The notes under the pieces were generated by a model, which did not search any database, had not been told where the DNA came from, and worked only from the letters and a program-made list of their open reading frames with translations. A DNA stretch of 41,876 bases, taken from positions 207,445-249,320 of the forward strand of contig WELB01000072.1 of the NCBI GenBank assembly GCA_009602725.1, read 5' to 3'. The position numbers and the translations under genes were made by a program. Positions within the stretch are counted from its first letter, which is position 1; each line of letters opens with the position of its first letter. This document shows, one piece after another, positions 19,301-28,172 of the stretch. Source of the DNA: Spirogloea muscicola. Taxonomy: Eukaryota > Streptophyta > Zygnematophyceae > Spirogloeales > Spirogloeaceae.

Positions 19301-21905
19301 ATAGACAAGGACTGGAAAATAACACAGTGGAACCGGCACATGGAGGAGGTGCTGGACATTGGCAAGGACAATGTGTTGGGGAAGCACCTGATACGTGACG
19401 TGCTGAAGGGCAACCCCATGATTATGGACCCGGTCTGCACAGTCTACCGTACTGCCACTCACATCACTGTAGTCAAGCTTTGCATATGATAAGCTCGTGT
19501 CATTTCCGTGATTCTTTGCTCTGCAGGCAATTGGGAGATACGGATCTTTGACATGATGAATGTACGAGTAGGACCACACTTATATGTCTGGTGCTGATAT
19601 TGCTTCTAAGTGGCTGCCGTCAGACTTCTGGTTGGGTTATACTCTCCAACAATTGTGGCGCCTTTGTGGTCGTACTTGGGCTGACAGTGCTTGCTTCTCT
19701 TACTTCAGGAAGATGCCCTTGTTCTGTTTGACATTGGTCTTGGCCAAGCCCTGCAAGGTCGCGACCTCCGGAACCACGAGTTCCGCTTCCGCACCATGGA
19801 TGGCCAACAAATGGACACTCTCTTGCACGTCATCTCCAGGTATTCACACATTCAAGCATTGCTCTTATTGCAGGGGCAGATCTGCTTGACTTTACGAATG
19901 TAGTCATGGCTGTCATGCCACTAATGTCCAAGTGACCAATTGCTTGATGATTACTTGACTGCGAAGCCTATATTTCACTGATTTTTGTATGCTGCTTGGA
20001 ACAAAATTAGGCTGGACACGAGCAAGGTACCAGTAGGAGCAGTCTGCTTCTTGCAAGACATGGTGGAGAGGAGGACAGCTGAGAACGCAACAGCTGTGCG
20101 GATCGTTGGCGAGGCTGCATCACATGCAAAGACTATGCAGCTGGCCTGTCTCTGCCATGAGGTTTGTCCCTTCCTGCATTTCTGCTTCCATACTGTATGA
20201 TGGCAAGCTTTTTTCCATGAAAGCTTGCCAAAGAACCTGGGAGGTTCATAATGTGACTGCAGCGGTGGACAAATCACATCAACATTGTTCAAAATGCAAG
20301 TGCAGATTAGTAGCCCTCTCGATGGAATCTTAAAGAGCATCAAGTACATGGAGGACACAGAAATGACACGACAGCAGCGGGAACTGGTGGCTACTACTTC
20401 AGTTTGCGGGTAAGGAGTGACTTGCAAGCTGTCTTCCATTTTCTGTATCAAGGCAATTTGTGCTTGAGCCAAGGCATGCCTTGACTTATCTTGTCCCTCA
20501 CTGTTGGGGACAGGTTTCAGCACATTGCGGTACATATGCGGTGTTGTGTTAAAGAGTCGTCCTGTCTGCCATGAAGTCCATCAGCCCTTTCCAGCAACTT
20601 TCATATCACTTGCCACAGATCTTCAATCATCCTAATCTCCTTTCCTCTGCAGGGAGTTTCTGCAAGGAGTTGTCCAGAACATGCTAAACGCAAGCCTCAT
20701 TCGAGAGGGACGACTTGAACTTCTCACTGAAAATTTCATGCTGTCACAAGTCATGAGTGAGATATTAGCGCAGGTGACAATCCCCAGTCTAGTGAGGGTG
20801 CAGTCACATGATTGAGGAGTGATGGGTCACCCAATAACAGCTGCATGTTAGGTTGACATGGGCAAGTCGTGTATATCAGATTTGTCTGCATGTACCTGAA
20901 GTCAGCCGTTCTTCCCCAACAACATTCGATGGAGGAGGGATAGATGCCGCTGAATGGGCTGCAGTGGACTATTTTATCTGACCTCTGCTCGTTGTGGACA
21001 TACAGGAGTCATCTCATGCGCTGGAGCGGGGGCTGAAGCTGTATGGCACACAGGACCCTGCCTGCAACAGTGCCATAGTCACTGGGGACAGCCTCAGAGT
21101 GAAGCAGGTCGTGGCAAACTTCGCGAGGAATGCCGTGGAGAGCACAGCCGTAGGCTGGGTTGAGATCAAGCTGAAGGCAGCAGCCCCCTCCAAGGAAGGG
21201 ACGTTCAGATTCATCTTCAAAGTCTCCGACTCTGGCAAGGGCATGTCTATGCAGCGACTCACTGACACCTTCGAGATGCAGCCGCAAGACCGGCCAATCA
21301 GGGCCAGGTGCGTGCTGGTGAATCATTTCTTTGTCATACATTTGACTAGACAATGGCCCTGCTTTGATATGTTGCATGGCAGCATGCTCATTGCTTGCTC
21401 ACAGTGGCTGGCTGATCCAAATAATCTCAGTGAATGATTAGTTTGTGTCTGCAGATTGAAAGCTACTTCAGTATTAATCAAGCTTTATCAATGGAATTAG
21501 CTAGAGTATGTATTCAGCATTCTCTTTGTTGAGCTTTTCTGGGAATGTCACCATCTGCGAGTGTAGGCAGCAGCTACCTACGCTGATGTTTGTCTGATGC
21601 CTTGTGACAACAGGGGCTCTAACCCGGGGCTTGGCCTGGGGGTCTGCAAGAACCTCGCCAAGATAATGGGTGGCAGCCTCTCATTCGAGTCTCGAGAGGG
21701 GCAAGGCTCAGGCTTCTCCCTCGACCTCGAGCTGCCACTCGCACCTCCAGGAGCAGAGGTCCACAACTCCAGTGATGCGCTGATCGAGCAGGAAGGCGTA
21801 ATCCACACCACCATCGGCGAGTGGAGTACGACAGAGCAGCTTCAGGCAGCGCAGGTCGTGAGCCCCACGGCGCCGCCCTTCTGGCCCCTCAAGCCACCCA
21901 GCTGA
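13337..21905 (+). CDS. PHY: Phytochrome copy 1 with histidine-kinase output (24 exons, 1170 aa)
   Basis: Red/far-red photoreceptor. Exons: 13337-13501, 13783-13947, 14126-14230, 14369-14450, 14715-14789, 14941-15059, 15266-15334, 15469-15543, 15748-15874, 16071-16258, 16590-16739, 16948-17022, 17148-17325, 17564-17703, 17874-17960, 18313-18480, 18819-19067, 19238-19432, 19709-19839, 20011-20161, 20306-20409, 20653-20773, 21006-21307, 21614-21905; all phases join and the frame stays open. Domains: PAS ~85-195; GAF ~215-390 with bilin-binding Cys332 (GCHKEY) and NDVP for the usual DIP; PHY ~391-571 with PRYSF at 549-553; PAS repeats ~600-740 and ~740-850; HisKA with His897 (CHEISSPLDG); HATPase with Asn1015, DSGKGM and GLGLGV. 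The first 55 residues lack the usual Ser/Gly-rich extension. The tail ends soon after a GEWST motif. Confidence 0.93.
16457..16493 (+). other. G-quadruplex-prone run in phytochrome 1 intron 10
   Basis: Five or more G-triplets separated by single A/T bases (GGGAGGGAGGGAGGTGGGGG, then GTGGG), followed by a G6 run. It fits the G3+N1-7 pattern. Intronic; any role is unknown. Confidence 0.6.
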
Positions 21906-22130
21906 GCTCAACGTGATAACAGGGCAGCTGTCTAATCTTGAGTCACTTGACAGGCTTGTATATGGATCTGCGAGGGGCCCGCAGAGACTTTGACAGGGTA
22001 AACCACTAACTCTTGCAACTTGCCTTTTTACTCAGCCTGCATCCCCTGACAGTCCAACACTGTAACACAATGCAGGATGCATTCTAGCTCGTTGTGTTGT
22101 GAGTGTCTTGTGCTCCACTTTTATTACGTG
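21906..22130. other. 3' flank of phytochrome copy 1
   Basis: Probable 3' UTR and spacer. I found no remnant of the long C-terminal extension carried by phytochrome copy 2. Confidence 0.45.
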
Positions 22131-22640
22131 GAAGCTACCTTTGAGCTCTTGTAGGTGCCTTTAGGAACACACCTCTAGCCTGCTGCTGGGGTTGACTGAG
22201 AGTCCGGCAAGAGTGACCGCCTCACAAATGTAGCTGCTCATGCCGTAACCACTGTGGTAACAGCTGTAAAGCCAGTGCTCACCCCTACTGCAGTCGTTAG
22301 AGATGCCAACCATGCTCTGGTGCAGGAGTAGGTGAACAAATTTGTGTGCGCAGTGATATAGCTGACCATTGTTTACTATTTTTTTCACCACGTTCAAGTG
22401 AGGCAGCAGCAATGCAGCCTTCCCTGTACCCGCCTTCCAATTTCTCTGCATCCATGACCCCCGACTGAGACAAGTCATCCCCAAGAACCCCATCTTGAGT
22501 TGCCATGTCTTGAACCTCAGTTAGCCACTTGATATACACGGGCTGCTCCTTGCATGCTGCAAACAATTCCCAGCACGCAATTAACCTGACATCTGGACAC
22601 CCAGGCCTGACCTCTAAGTATCAGTGCTGCACATAGTGAA
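22131..22640 (-). other. Unassigned minus-strand coding-like segment
   Basis: On the minus strand, 22605-22365 reads as a continuous frame of about 75 codons with ordinary composition (CWELFAACKEQPVYIKWLTE, then VQDMATQDG and DDLSQSG). It runs past a possible CAG acceptor near 22605 and ends at a possible donor (ATG|GTCAGC) near 22366. A second open stretch lies at 22161-22340. No known domain. It could be exons of a small gene or a degraded element, converging on phytochrome copy 1. Confidence 0.3.
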
Positions 22641-22831
22641 TGACTATACATACAAGCACCACTCTGGACAGTTGACTGACTGGTCGTGGTTGCTCAGCCT
22701 GGGCAGGCGCCTGCCACCTGAGCTTGCGCAAAGCCTGCACTCGTCTGTACCAAGTGCTTCCGTTTAGTCACGGTAGCCCTGACCTGGACTTGATAGTGGT
22801 GGAGTCCACCAAGAAGGGCAGCAAGAGCGTG

Positions 22832-23376
22832 TCAAGGCCACACTACAGAAGTTGCTTCAACCGCTCTAGCTTCCTTCAGCGAAGCCGGATGCTCACCCAC
22901 ATGAGGGTTGAAATCCACAACGAAGGCTGCCACGATCCCCTTGGAGGCGCTTGGCTGGCCCGTGTCAACGGCACACTCCTCCACCGTATCCCTCACGAAT
23001 TGCAGACCGCCCTCGTAGCCGAGCTCGGCATACGCTGCATCTGAGGCCCCCTCGACAGCTGGCGACCGCTCGACAGACAAGGTCCTCCGCTGCTCCCACT
23101 TCCTGCGCTGCCACAAGCATCGAGAGGCCTGCTCGAGGCGTGCGAGTATGGCGGCCTTGGCGCGTGCTGCATTGTGCGCAGCAGGGCTGCTCGCAGTGAG
23201 GAGAGAGGCGAGCGCGCAGACCTGCCTTTCCTCCCGTCCGTGCCACTGGGCCTGAAGCCGCCCTGCGCTGTGGCCTTGCTGTCAGCTAGGAGCAGCGGCT
23301 CCTCGAGCGCCTCTACATCGGCAGCCGCCGCTGCGGTCGCCGCTGTTGCTGCTGTGGCGCTTGCTGCAGGTGCCAT
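22832..23376 (-). other. Unassigned minus-strand open frames, possible gene 5' end
   Basis: An ATG frame from 23376 gives an Ala-rich start (MAPAASATAA, then EEPLLLADSK). An overlapping frame, about 23232 to 22832, reads VCALASLLTASSP, later RRKWEQRRTL, YEGGLQFVRDTVEECAVD and GIVAAFVVDFNPHVGEHPAS, with GC at third positions as in real genes here. The two frames are offset, so a splice or a frame error is needed to join them. I do not recognise the product. Confidence 0.35.
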
Positions 23377-23630
23377 CTCCGCTCATCCGCGACCCCTTCG
23401 CCATTGACTCATCAGAGTCGCCTGGCTGTAGTCGACTGCCCCGGCGGATAGCGCTGGCAGCACCGAGCGCGTAGAGCAGGGCGACGCCGGGGACAACCGA
23501 GGCTGCAGGGGTCTGCGGTGATGGCGAACAAGTGGCGAGGAGCTGAGAGGCGAAGTGCAATGGGTCTCGGTGCCAAGCCCAGGGCTGAAGGCTAGAAGAA
23601 TGTGTGACGTAAAGAAGAGTGATCGATTCA
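23377..23630. other. Spacer between unassigned frames and a retroelement copy
   Basis: Moderately GC-rich. No feature could be supported. Confidence 0.4.
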
Positions 23631-24260
23631 GACAGGGGACCCGCTACCACCGATGTGGTCGACCGCTCCAACCTGGGGCTCTCTGCCTCGCGGGCCGGCC
23701 ACGCTGCCTTGAAGGCCGCTCGCTGCAAGGCGGCCAAGCACTCCGATCACCCACCTGCCGACGAGTTCGTCCCCTTGGCGGTGGACGTGCACGGGGCTCT
23801 TGGGTCCCAGTGGCTTGACCTATTGGCTAGGCTTGCGCGGCGGGCTGTGTCCCGCAGACGCGGCGAGCCAGCCGACTTCAACGCCGCGGGCTCGTGGGCT
23901 CAGGTATATCGGATGCGCCTCTCTGTATCCCTGCAGCGGTCCATGGCCCACGCTCCGCATCTGCGAGCTGGCCGTGCTCTCGCTGCGGGCTCTGGCTTTC
24001 GTCAGGGTGATAGCTTCCCGGCAGCTAGTCTGTCGGATCTGAGGCTCCTCACTCGTACTTATTGAGTGATCCATCCTCCCCCTGTTTTACCATTGCATCC
24101 TCAGGCCCCTTTGTAGCTGCTCACCGCTCTTAGGCCCCTCTGAACCTTTGTGAATTCTTTTTGGGCTGGCTTTTCGCAGCCCTTGCCCCCATTGGGAGTG
24201 CCACTTCTTCTTGCTACCGGGAGACTAGTTTCTCTGATCGGCGGCTGTTTAGAAGGTGCT
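23631..24260 (+). mobile_element. 5'-truncated retroelement copy with intact protein end and 3' UTR
   Basis: The frame 23619-24065 enters homology near the DVV motif. It continues through DHPPADEFVPLAVDVHGALG, AQVYRMRLSVSLQRSMAHA and LRAGRALAA to SLSDLRLLTRTY and a stop. The minus-strand copy at 24700-25480 has the same order with about two-thirds identity by eye. The 3' UTR includes the hairpin 24163-24183 and a CCCATTGGGAG tail also present at 40150-40345. The module suggests the end of a non-LTR-type polyprotein (nuclease-like domain); no reverse transcriptase is present. Confidence 0.65.
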
Positions 24261-24264
24261 CGCC

Positions 24265-24680
24265 CATTGAGAAGAAATCGTGTATTAGAAAGAAATGTAG
24301 GCCAAATGGCCAAGTACAAAGGCAAGCACATATGAAGATCTACATAACCTGCAGCAGATTGACCCGCTCAATAACCACGGGTCAAAACATAAAGGTCACT
24401 AATTGATGCATGAATGCTAGATGCCAGAAATGGAGCCCTTCTGCCACCAACTAGAGCTCGCCCAGCTTTCTGGTGCAAGGCACTAGCCTGAGCACGCTGC
24501 AAACAGGCCGAAACTCGTCGTCGCAAGAGCGACAGATATGCAGCTGGCAAGCCCATATCAGCCGGCAACACACTGCACGTCGAGTGTAGCCTAGATTGGC
24601 AATGTTTTTAAGCAGTGTGGAAACGAGGACCCAGACAGCTATAGATGTCGATTGCCGCTGGCAGGAGCTGATCGCATTGG
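24265..24680 (-). mobile_element. Retroelement copy, second subfamily (ends SDLYVLTRGY)
   Basis: Minus-strand coding end 24368-24571: CLQRAQASALHQKAGRALVG, later SISDLYVLTRGY and stop. Another frame upstream reads LLPAAIDIYSCLG, the counterpart of PLAIDIHGALG. The 3' UTR (24365 down to 24265) carries GGCCATTTGGCCTACATTTC and ends in ATACACG. It abuts the plus-strand copy tail to tail. Frame breaks show it is dead. Confidence 0.6.
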
Positions 24681-24689
24681 GGATAATCG

Positions 24690-25480
24690 GAGTAGTAAAA
24701 GAAGAAAGTAAAAGGTGGGGCTACATATAACGAGAAGGGGGCCAGAGGAAGCCAGAGGAAGCGCTAAGAAACCAAAGCAGACAAAGAAAGAAAGCAGCTA
24801 CAAATCACTCAGTAACCCCTGCTAAGCAGCCGCAAATCAGAGAGGCTAGGGTCCTGGAAGTGGGTCCCCTGGACAGAGCCAGAGGCAGCAGCGAGGGCTC
24901 TCCCGGCACGAAGGTGCAGCGCACGGGCCATGGACCTCTGCAGCGAGACGGCCAAGCGCATGCGATACACTTGCGCCAGCGACCCGGCTGCAGGAAAGTC
25001 TACCGGTTCACCATGGAAGCGACGGGCGATTGCGTGGCGGGCGAGCTGGTTAAGTAGCTCAAGCCACCGAGCGCCCAGTGCCCCATGGATGTCAATTGCC
25101 AACGGGAAGAACTCGTCTTCCGGTGGATGGTCGGCGTACTTGATCTCTTTTGCCCGAGCGGCGCAGGCGACCGCATACCCAGCCTTGGTGGCAGACTGGG
25201 CTGGGTGGGAGCGGTCAAATGCGTCGGTAGTCACCACATCCAGAAGCAGACGTGGCCCGCCGGCCTGTGGGGTGGCCACCAGGTCGACGCGACGAGCGTG
25301 GAGACCGTCGGCCCTGGCCTGGAGCGGCATGACGCCGGAGTGCTCCGCTGCCACCGCGAAGCCAGCCTCCACCAGGATGCTGTGCATCGCGTCCCGGAGG
25401 CGGTCGTGGGCCGCCGTCCTCTCGCCGCCATGGGAACAGCGCAGGACGTGAGCAGCCAGCTCGCCAGGCTTGGCCCCTTT
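24690..25480 (-). mobile_element. Longest retroelement copy: zinc-knuckle-like and nuclease-like protein end
   Basis: Open minus-strand frame from about 25475 to the stop at 24809. Order: HVLRCSHGGERTAAHDRLRD (Cys/His cluster and AHDxLRD); EAGFAVAAEHSGVMP; RRVDLVATPQ; LLLDVVTTD; AARAKEIKYAD; FFPLAIDIHGALGARW; VYRMRLAVSLQRSMA; LSDLRLLSRGY. The VDLV, LLLDVV and AKEIKY spacing resembles the PD-(D/E)xK restriction-like nuclease at the end of R2-type non-LTR elements; this is inference. The 5' end is cut off where an opposite-strand fragment starts at 25481. The 3' UTR runs to about 24690. Confidence 0.65.
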
Positions 25481-25540
25481 TTGGGCTGGCTTGTCCAGCC
25501 CCTATCCTCAATGGGCGAGCCCTTTCCTCATATAACAAAG
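25481..25540 (+). mobile_element. Retroelement 3' UTR fragment with hairpin
   Basis: Hairpin 25483-25502 (GGGCTGGC, loop, CCAGCCCC) followed by CTCAATGGGCGAGC, a tail shared with 27550-27575 and 24250 (minus). It sits at the broken 5' end of the longer minus-strand copy. Confidence 0.55.
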
Positions 25541-25880
25541 CACTATCCGAAGAGAAAGCGCGCGGTGCGCATGAAATTGGAAGAGAGGCCAATTGAAGCA
25601 TTCCAAAGGTCCTGATAACGGGGAAATGGAGCATCCAAAGGGGTGAAAGATAGAAGCGCGGCCAGATTGACTGGTGATTGGGAAAGGCCAGCCCAAAGGA
25701 ATGGACAAGGTCTGAAAGAAGAAGAAAGTGCTCGCCCATTGAGAATAGGGGCTGGAACAACCAGCCCGAAAAAGAATGAACAGAGTACGAGAAGGGGGCC
25801 AGGGGAAGCGCTAAGTAACAGAAACAAAGCTGCTACGAGACACTCAGTAACCCCTGCTAAGCAGCCGCAGATCAGAGATG
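25541..25880 (-). mobile_element. Nested minus-strand retroelement 3' UTRs
   Basis: Two hairpins (25686-25694 region and 25748-25767) and the block GTTACTGAGTG / CTGCTTAGCAGGGG near 25846-25870. That block equals the sequence around the stop codon of the copy at 24809. GCGCGGTGCGCATGAAAT at about 25560 recurs near 26850, 27010 and inverted near 27520. At least two insertions are layered here. Confidence 0.55.
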
Positions 25881-26290
25881 CTGGGCTGAAAGGGGTCCAG
25901 GATCAGGGGTTTGGGAGTGCGGTGGTTAACTTGTAGGGTTGTCGATTCAAGGGCTAGTTTAGCTTGAATTCAGGGTCGCGGGTTTGCCTGAGTTCAGGAT
26001 ATAGCGGTGAGCCAGGCGGCGCGGGGGATCTACGGCCGGCGCCTCCCACGGAGCTGTCGACCAGCAGCTTCCACGAAACTTCATCTTCGCCCCGGCCGCT
26101 CGTGCGGGTTGCCGCACTCGACGACGCGTGGCGCCGCGTGGCGGCGGCCGTCCGCCTTCCAGCTGGCGTGCTCTCTGGCGGCGAAGGCGGCCACCGCCAC
26201 CCCCACCACGAAATGTTGGCGACGAGACGGGATAAGCGAATGGGGGGTTGCCACCACCTTTGAGACGGCGGCAATGGGGCGTGGTGTAGC
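25881..26290. other. GC-rich segment with an unassigned plus-strand frame
   Basis: A frame at 25964-26263 (+) includes VRVAALDDAWRRVAAAVRLP with strong GC third-position bias. It has no known domain and no clear exon partner. It may be an internal fragment of a mobile element. Confidence 0.3.
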
Positions 26291-26700
26291 AATGGCGGCC
26301 TCTTACAAACCTTGTGCATTCCTTCAGGCTGGCCTCTTACAGCCATTGCCTTACATTACAGGAGCTGTTAGTCTTTGCTGTGAGACTTTTTTCCCCTTTT
26401 TTTTTTGCTAGGGGACAGAAAAGAGTGGCAATTCGCGCGGTGCGCAAGACTTTGCAAGGGTCTTGAAGCGGGAGCTAGTATGCAGTGCGGGCAGATGTAG
26501 TGCAGAGATTGGGGCGACAGAACGCGAAGCTCTAGGCCAGAGGAGCTGAGGTAACAGGGCGAAACCACAGCTGAAGGCACAGGAAGCACCCACGAGTGAT
26601 GTATGTAGATTTTTAGATGTGCTTGCCTTTGTACCTGGCCATTTGGCCTACATTTCTTTTCTAATACACGATCTTTTCCTCGAGTGAGCACGTACAGAGG
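26291..26700 (+). mobile_element. Two plus-strand retroelement 3' UTR fragments
   Basis: The first has the hairpin 26327-26344 (GGCTGGCCTC, loop, CAGCC). The second, about 26600-26675, carries GCTTGCCTTTGTACCTGGCC, ATTTGGCCTACATTTC and ATACACG, the tail of the YVLTRGY subfamily. A minus-strand LYVLTRG codon stretch follows at about 26675-26697, again tail to tail. Confidence 0.55.
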
Positions 26701-27005
26701 CAACAGGCGCATTAAGGGAGCCCGAGCACCTCCACGGAAGCCCAGCGGAGATGTGGAACTTTAATGAGCAGCCGGCAGCTGTACGGGCGAGCAAGTGGTA
26801 AGGAAGACCTGAGCTCTTCCTAGGGGGCGGGGGCTGTGTATGCAATAGTGCGCGGTGCGCATGAAATGAAATCGTGGCCAATTCAAGCCAATATATTTTC
26901 AGACGGAAACGATTGCGAAGGAATGGGGGCCTTGTTGACCCTTCCTGGAGCTGCTAGAGGGGTGGGGCAGCAATAGTGGCAGGAGGGATGGCAGGGTGCG
27001 AAGAG
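26701..27005. other. Spacer with dispersed GCGCGGTGCGCATGAAAT motif
   Basis: No gene. The motif at about 26850 and the following GGCCAATTCAAGC are shared with the inverted-repeat arm that starts at 27006. Confidence 0.4.
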
Positions 27006-27140
27006 TGAAGGCGCGCTGGGCGCATGAAATGGAATGGAGGCCAATTCAAGCTAATACATCGTACAGGCAGAGTCTAGTGCAAACTAAACAAGGCTACATA
27101 ACATGGAGACCTAAACGAAGGTGCCTAAGGTGACATTAGT
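27006..27140 (+). repeat. Left arm of a ~130-bp inverted repeat
   Basis: Reads GGCGCGC..GCGCATGAAAT, GGCCAATTCA, GGCAGAGTCTAG.GCAAACTA, AACA.GGCTACATAA, then GTGCCTAAGGTGACA. The reverse complement of 27400-27533 follows the same order with only scattered differences. A spacer of about 260 bases separates the arms. Confidence 0.75.
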
Positions 27141-27399
27141 ACCCACAGGTGAGCACAAACAAATCTGACGAGCTAACTTGGGGAGCTGGAGCGCTGCCAC
27201 GAAAGCCGGAGTCCTGACTTAGAGCGCGCCCTGCACGTTGATGAAGAGCCAATGCCTGCGAGCGCTGCACACTTCTTTAAAATATATATATATATTCAAA
27301 TAACTGCACACTAAGGAAAAGCTATGCCCAGAAAGACTGGACAAGGTCCAGGTGGTGGTGACGAGACACCTCTTCGTTTGGCTTTGGACATTGTCCATT
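27141..27399. other. Spacer between inverted-repeat arms
   Basis: Includes a (TA)n run near 27283. No coding frame of note. Confidence 0.5.
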
Positions 27400-27533
27400 C
27401 TTTGTCACCTTAGGCACCTTGGATTCGGTTTCCGTATTATGTAGCCCTGTTTAGTTTGCCCTAGACTCTGCCTGAACAATGTGTCGGCCTGAATTGGCCA
27501 CCATATCATTTCATGCGCACCGCGCGCCTTCTC
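27400..27533 (-). repeat. Right arm of the inverted repeat
   Basis: Reverse complement of the left arm. It runs directly into the plus-strand hairpin at 27539-27557, so this arm looks like part of a plus-strand retroelement 3' UTR and the left arm a minus-strand copy that lost the hairpin. Confidence 0.75.
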
Positions 27534-27600
27534 TTTGTGGGCTGGCTCTGCCAGCCCCTCTTCTCTATGGGCGAGCAATTTCTTTGACGAGACAGGGGAG
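27534..27600 (+). mobile_element. Retroelement 3' UTR hairpin and tail
   Basis: Hairpin 27539-27557 (GGGCTGGCTCTGCCAGCCC) followed by TCTATGGGCGAGC, as in the copy at 25481-25540. Confidence 0.6.
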
Positions 27601-28108
27601 GACATTCCCGTGGGGTTGGTTGCTTGGTGGTTGGTTGGCTGGGGTGGCATATGGGAGCCACCTGGGCGGCGTGGCCCCGTCCCACAGAAACAGTAAGGCG
27701 GCGGGGATACGATGGCGGACGGGGCCACCAAGCGGCTGCCGTCGTGGCCCGCCTCCCAGGCTTCGCCCCCCCCCAACGGCGGCTGGCCCGTCTGACCATC
27801 TAGCGCCCCCATCAAAACTGATGGCCACGCCGCCACTGCAGCTCGCGCCGCCCTTCCCCCGCGCCGTGCTCCCCCGCCGCATGACGCGGCCCGGCCTGCG
27901 CGCGTCGACGCCGCCGTCGCCGCCGCTGCCGCCGCCGGCGGCGGCGGCTCCTGCGCGGGTCGAGCGAGGGCCTCCCTTCCAGCGCCCGCATGTGCGCGGC
28001 TGACTCCCCGGCGGCTGTCGCAGCAGGGCGGCGTGAGGATCCGGTTTTGTAGCAGTGGTGGAGCGCTGCTGAGGGGCCCTGCGTGGGCGGCGCCAGTCGC
28101 GTCTGGCG
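27601..28108 (+). promoter_or_regulatory. GC-rich 5' flank of phytochrome copy 2
   Basis: GC-rich leader region. A 60-codon upstream ATG frame at 27821-28003 (Pro/Ala-rich) ends before the phytochrome start and could act as a uORF or be chance. No defined promoter element was recognised. Confidence 0.35.
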
Positions 28109-28141
28109 ATGGCGAGCCTCCTTGGCGTCAGCAGCGGCGGC

Positions 28142-28172
<31 letters not shown>

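Noticed and set aside
22724-23044. Plus-strand 106-codon frame
   Set aside because: The opposite-strand frame over the same bases has better composition and continuity. No motif on the plus side.
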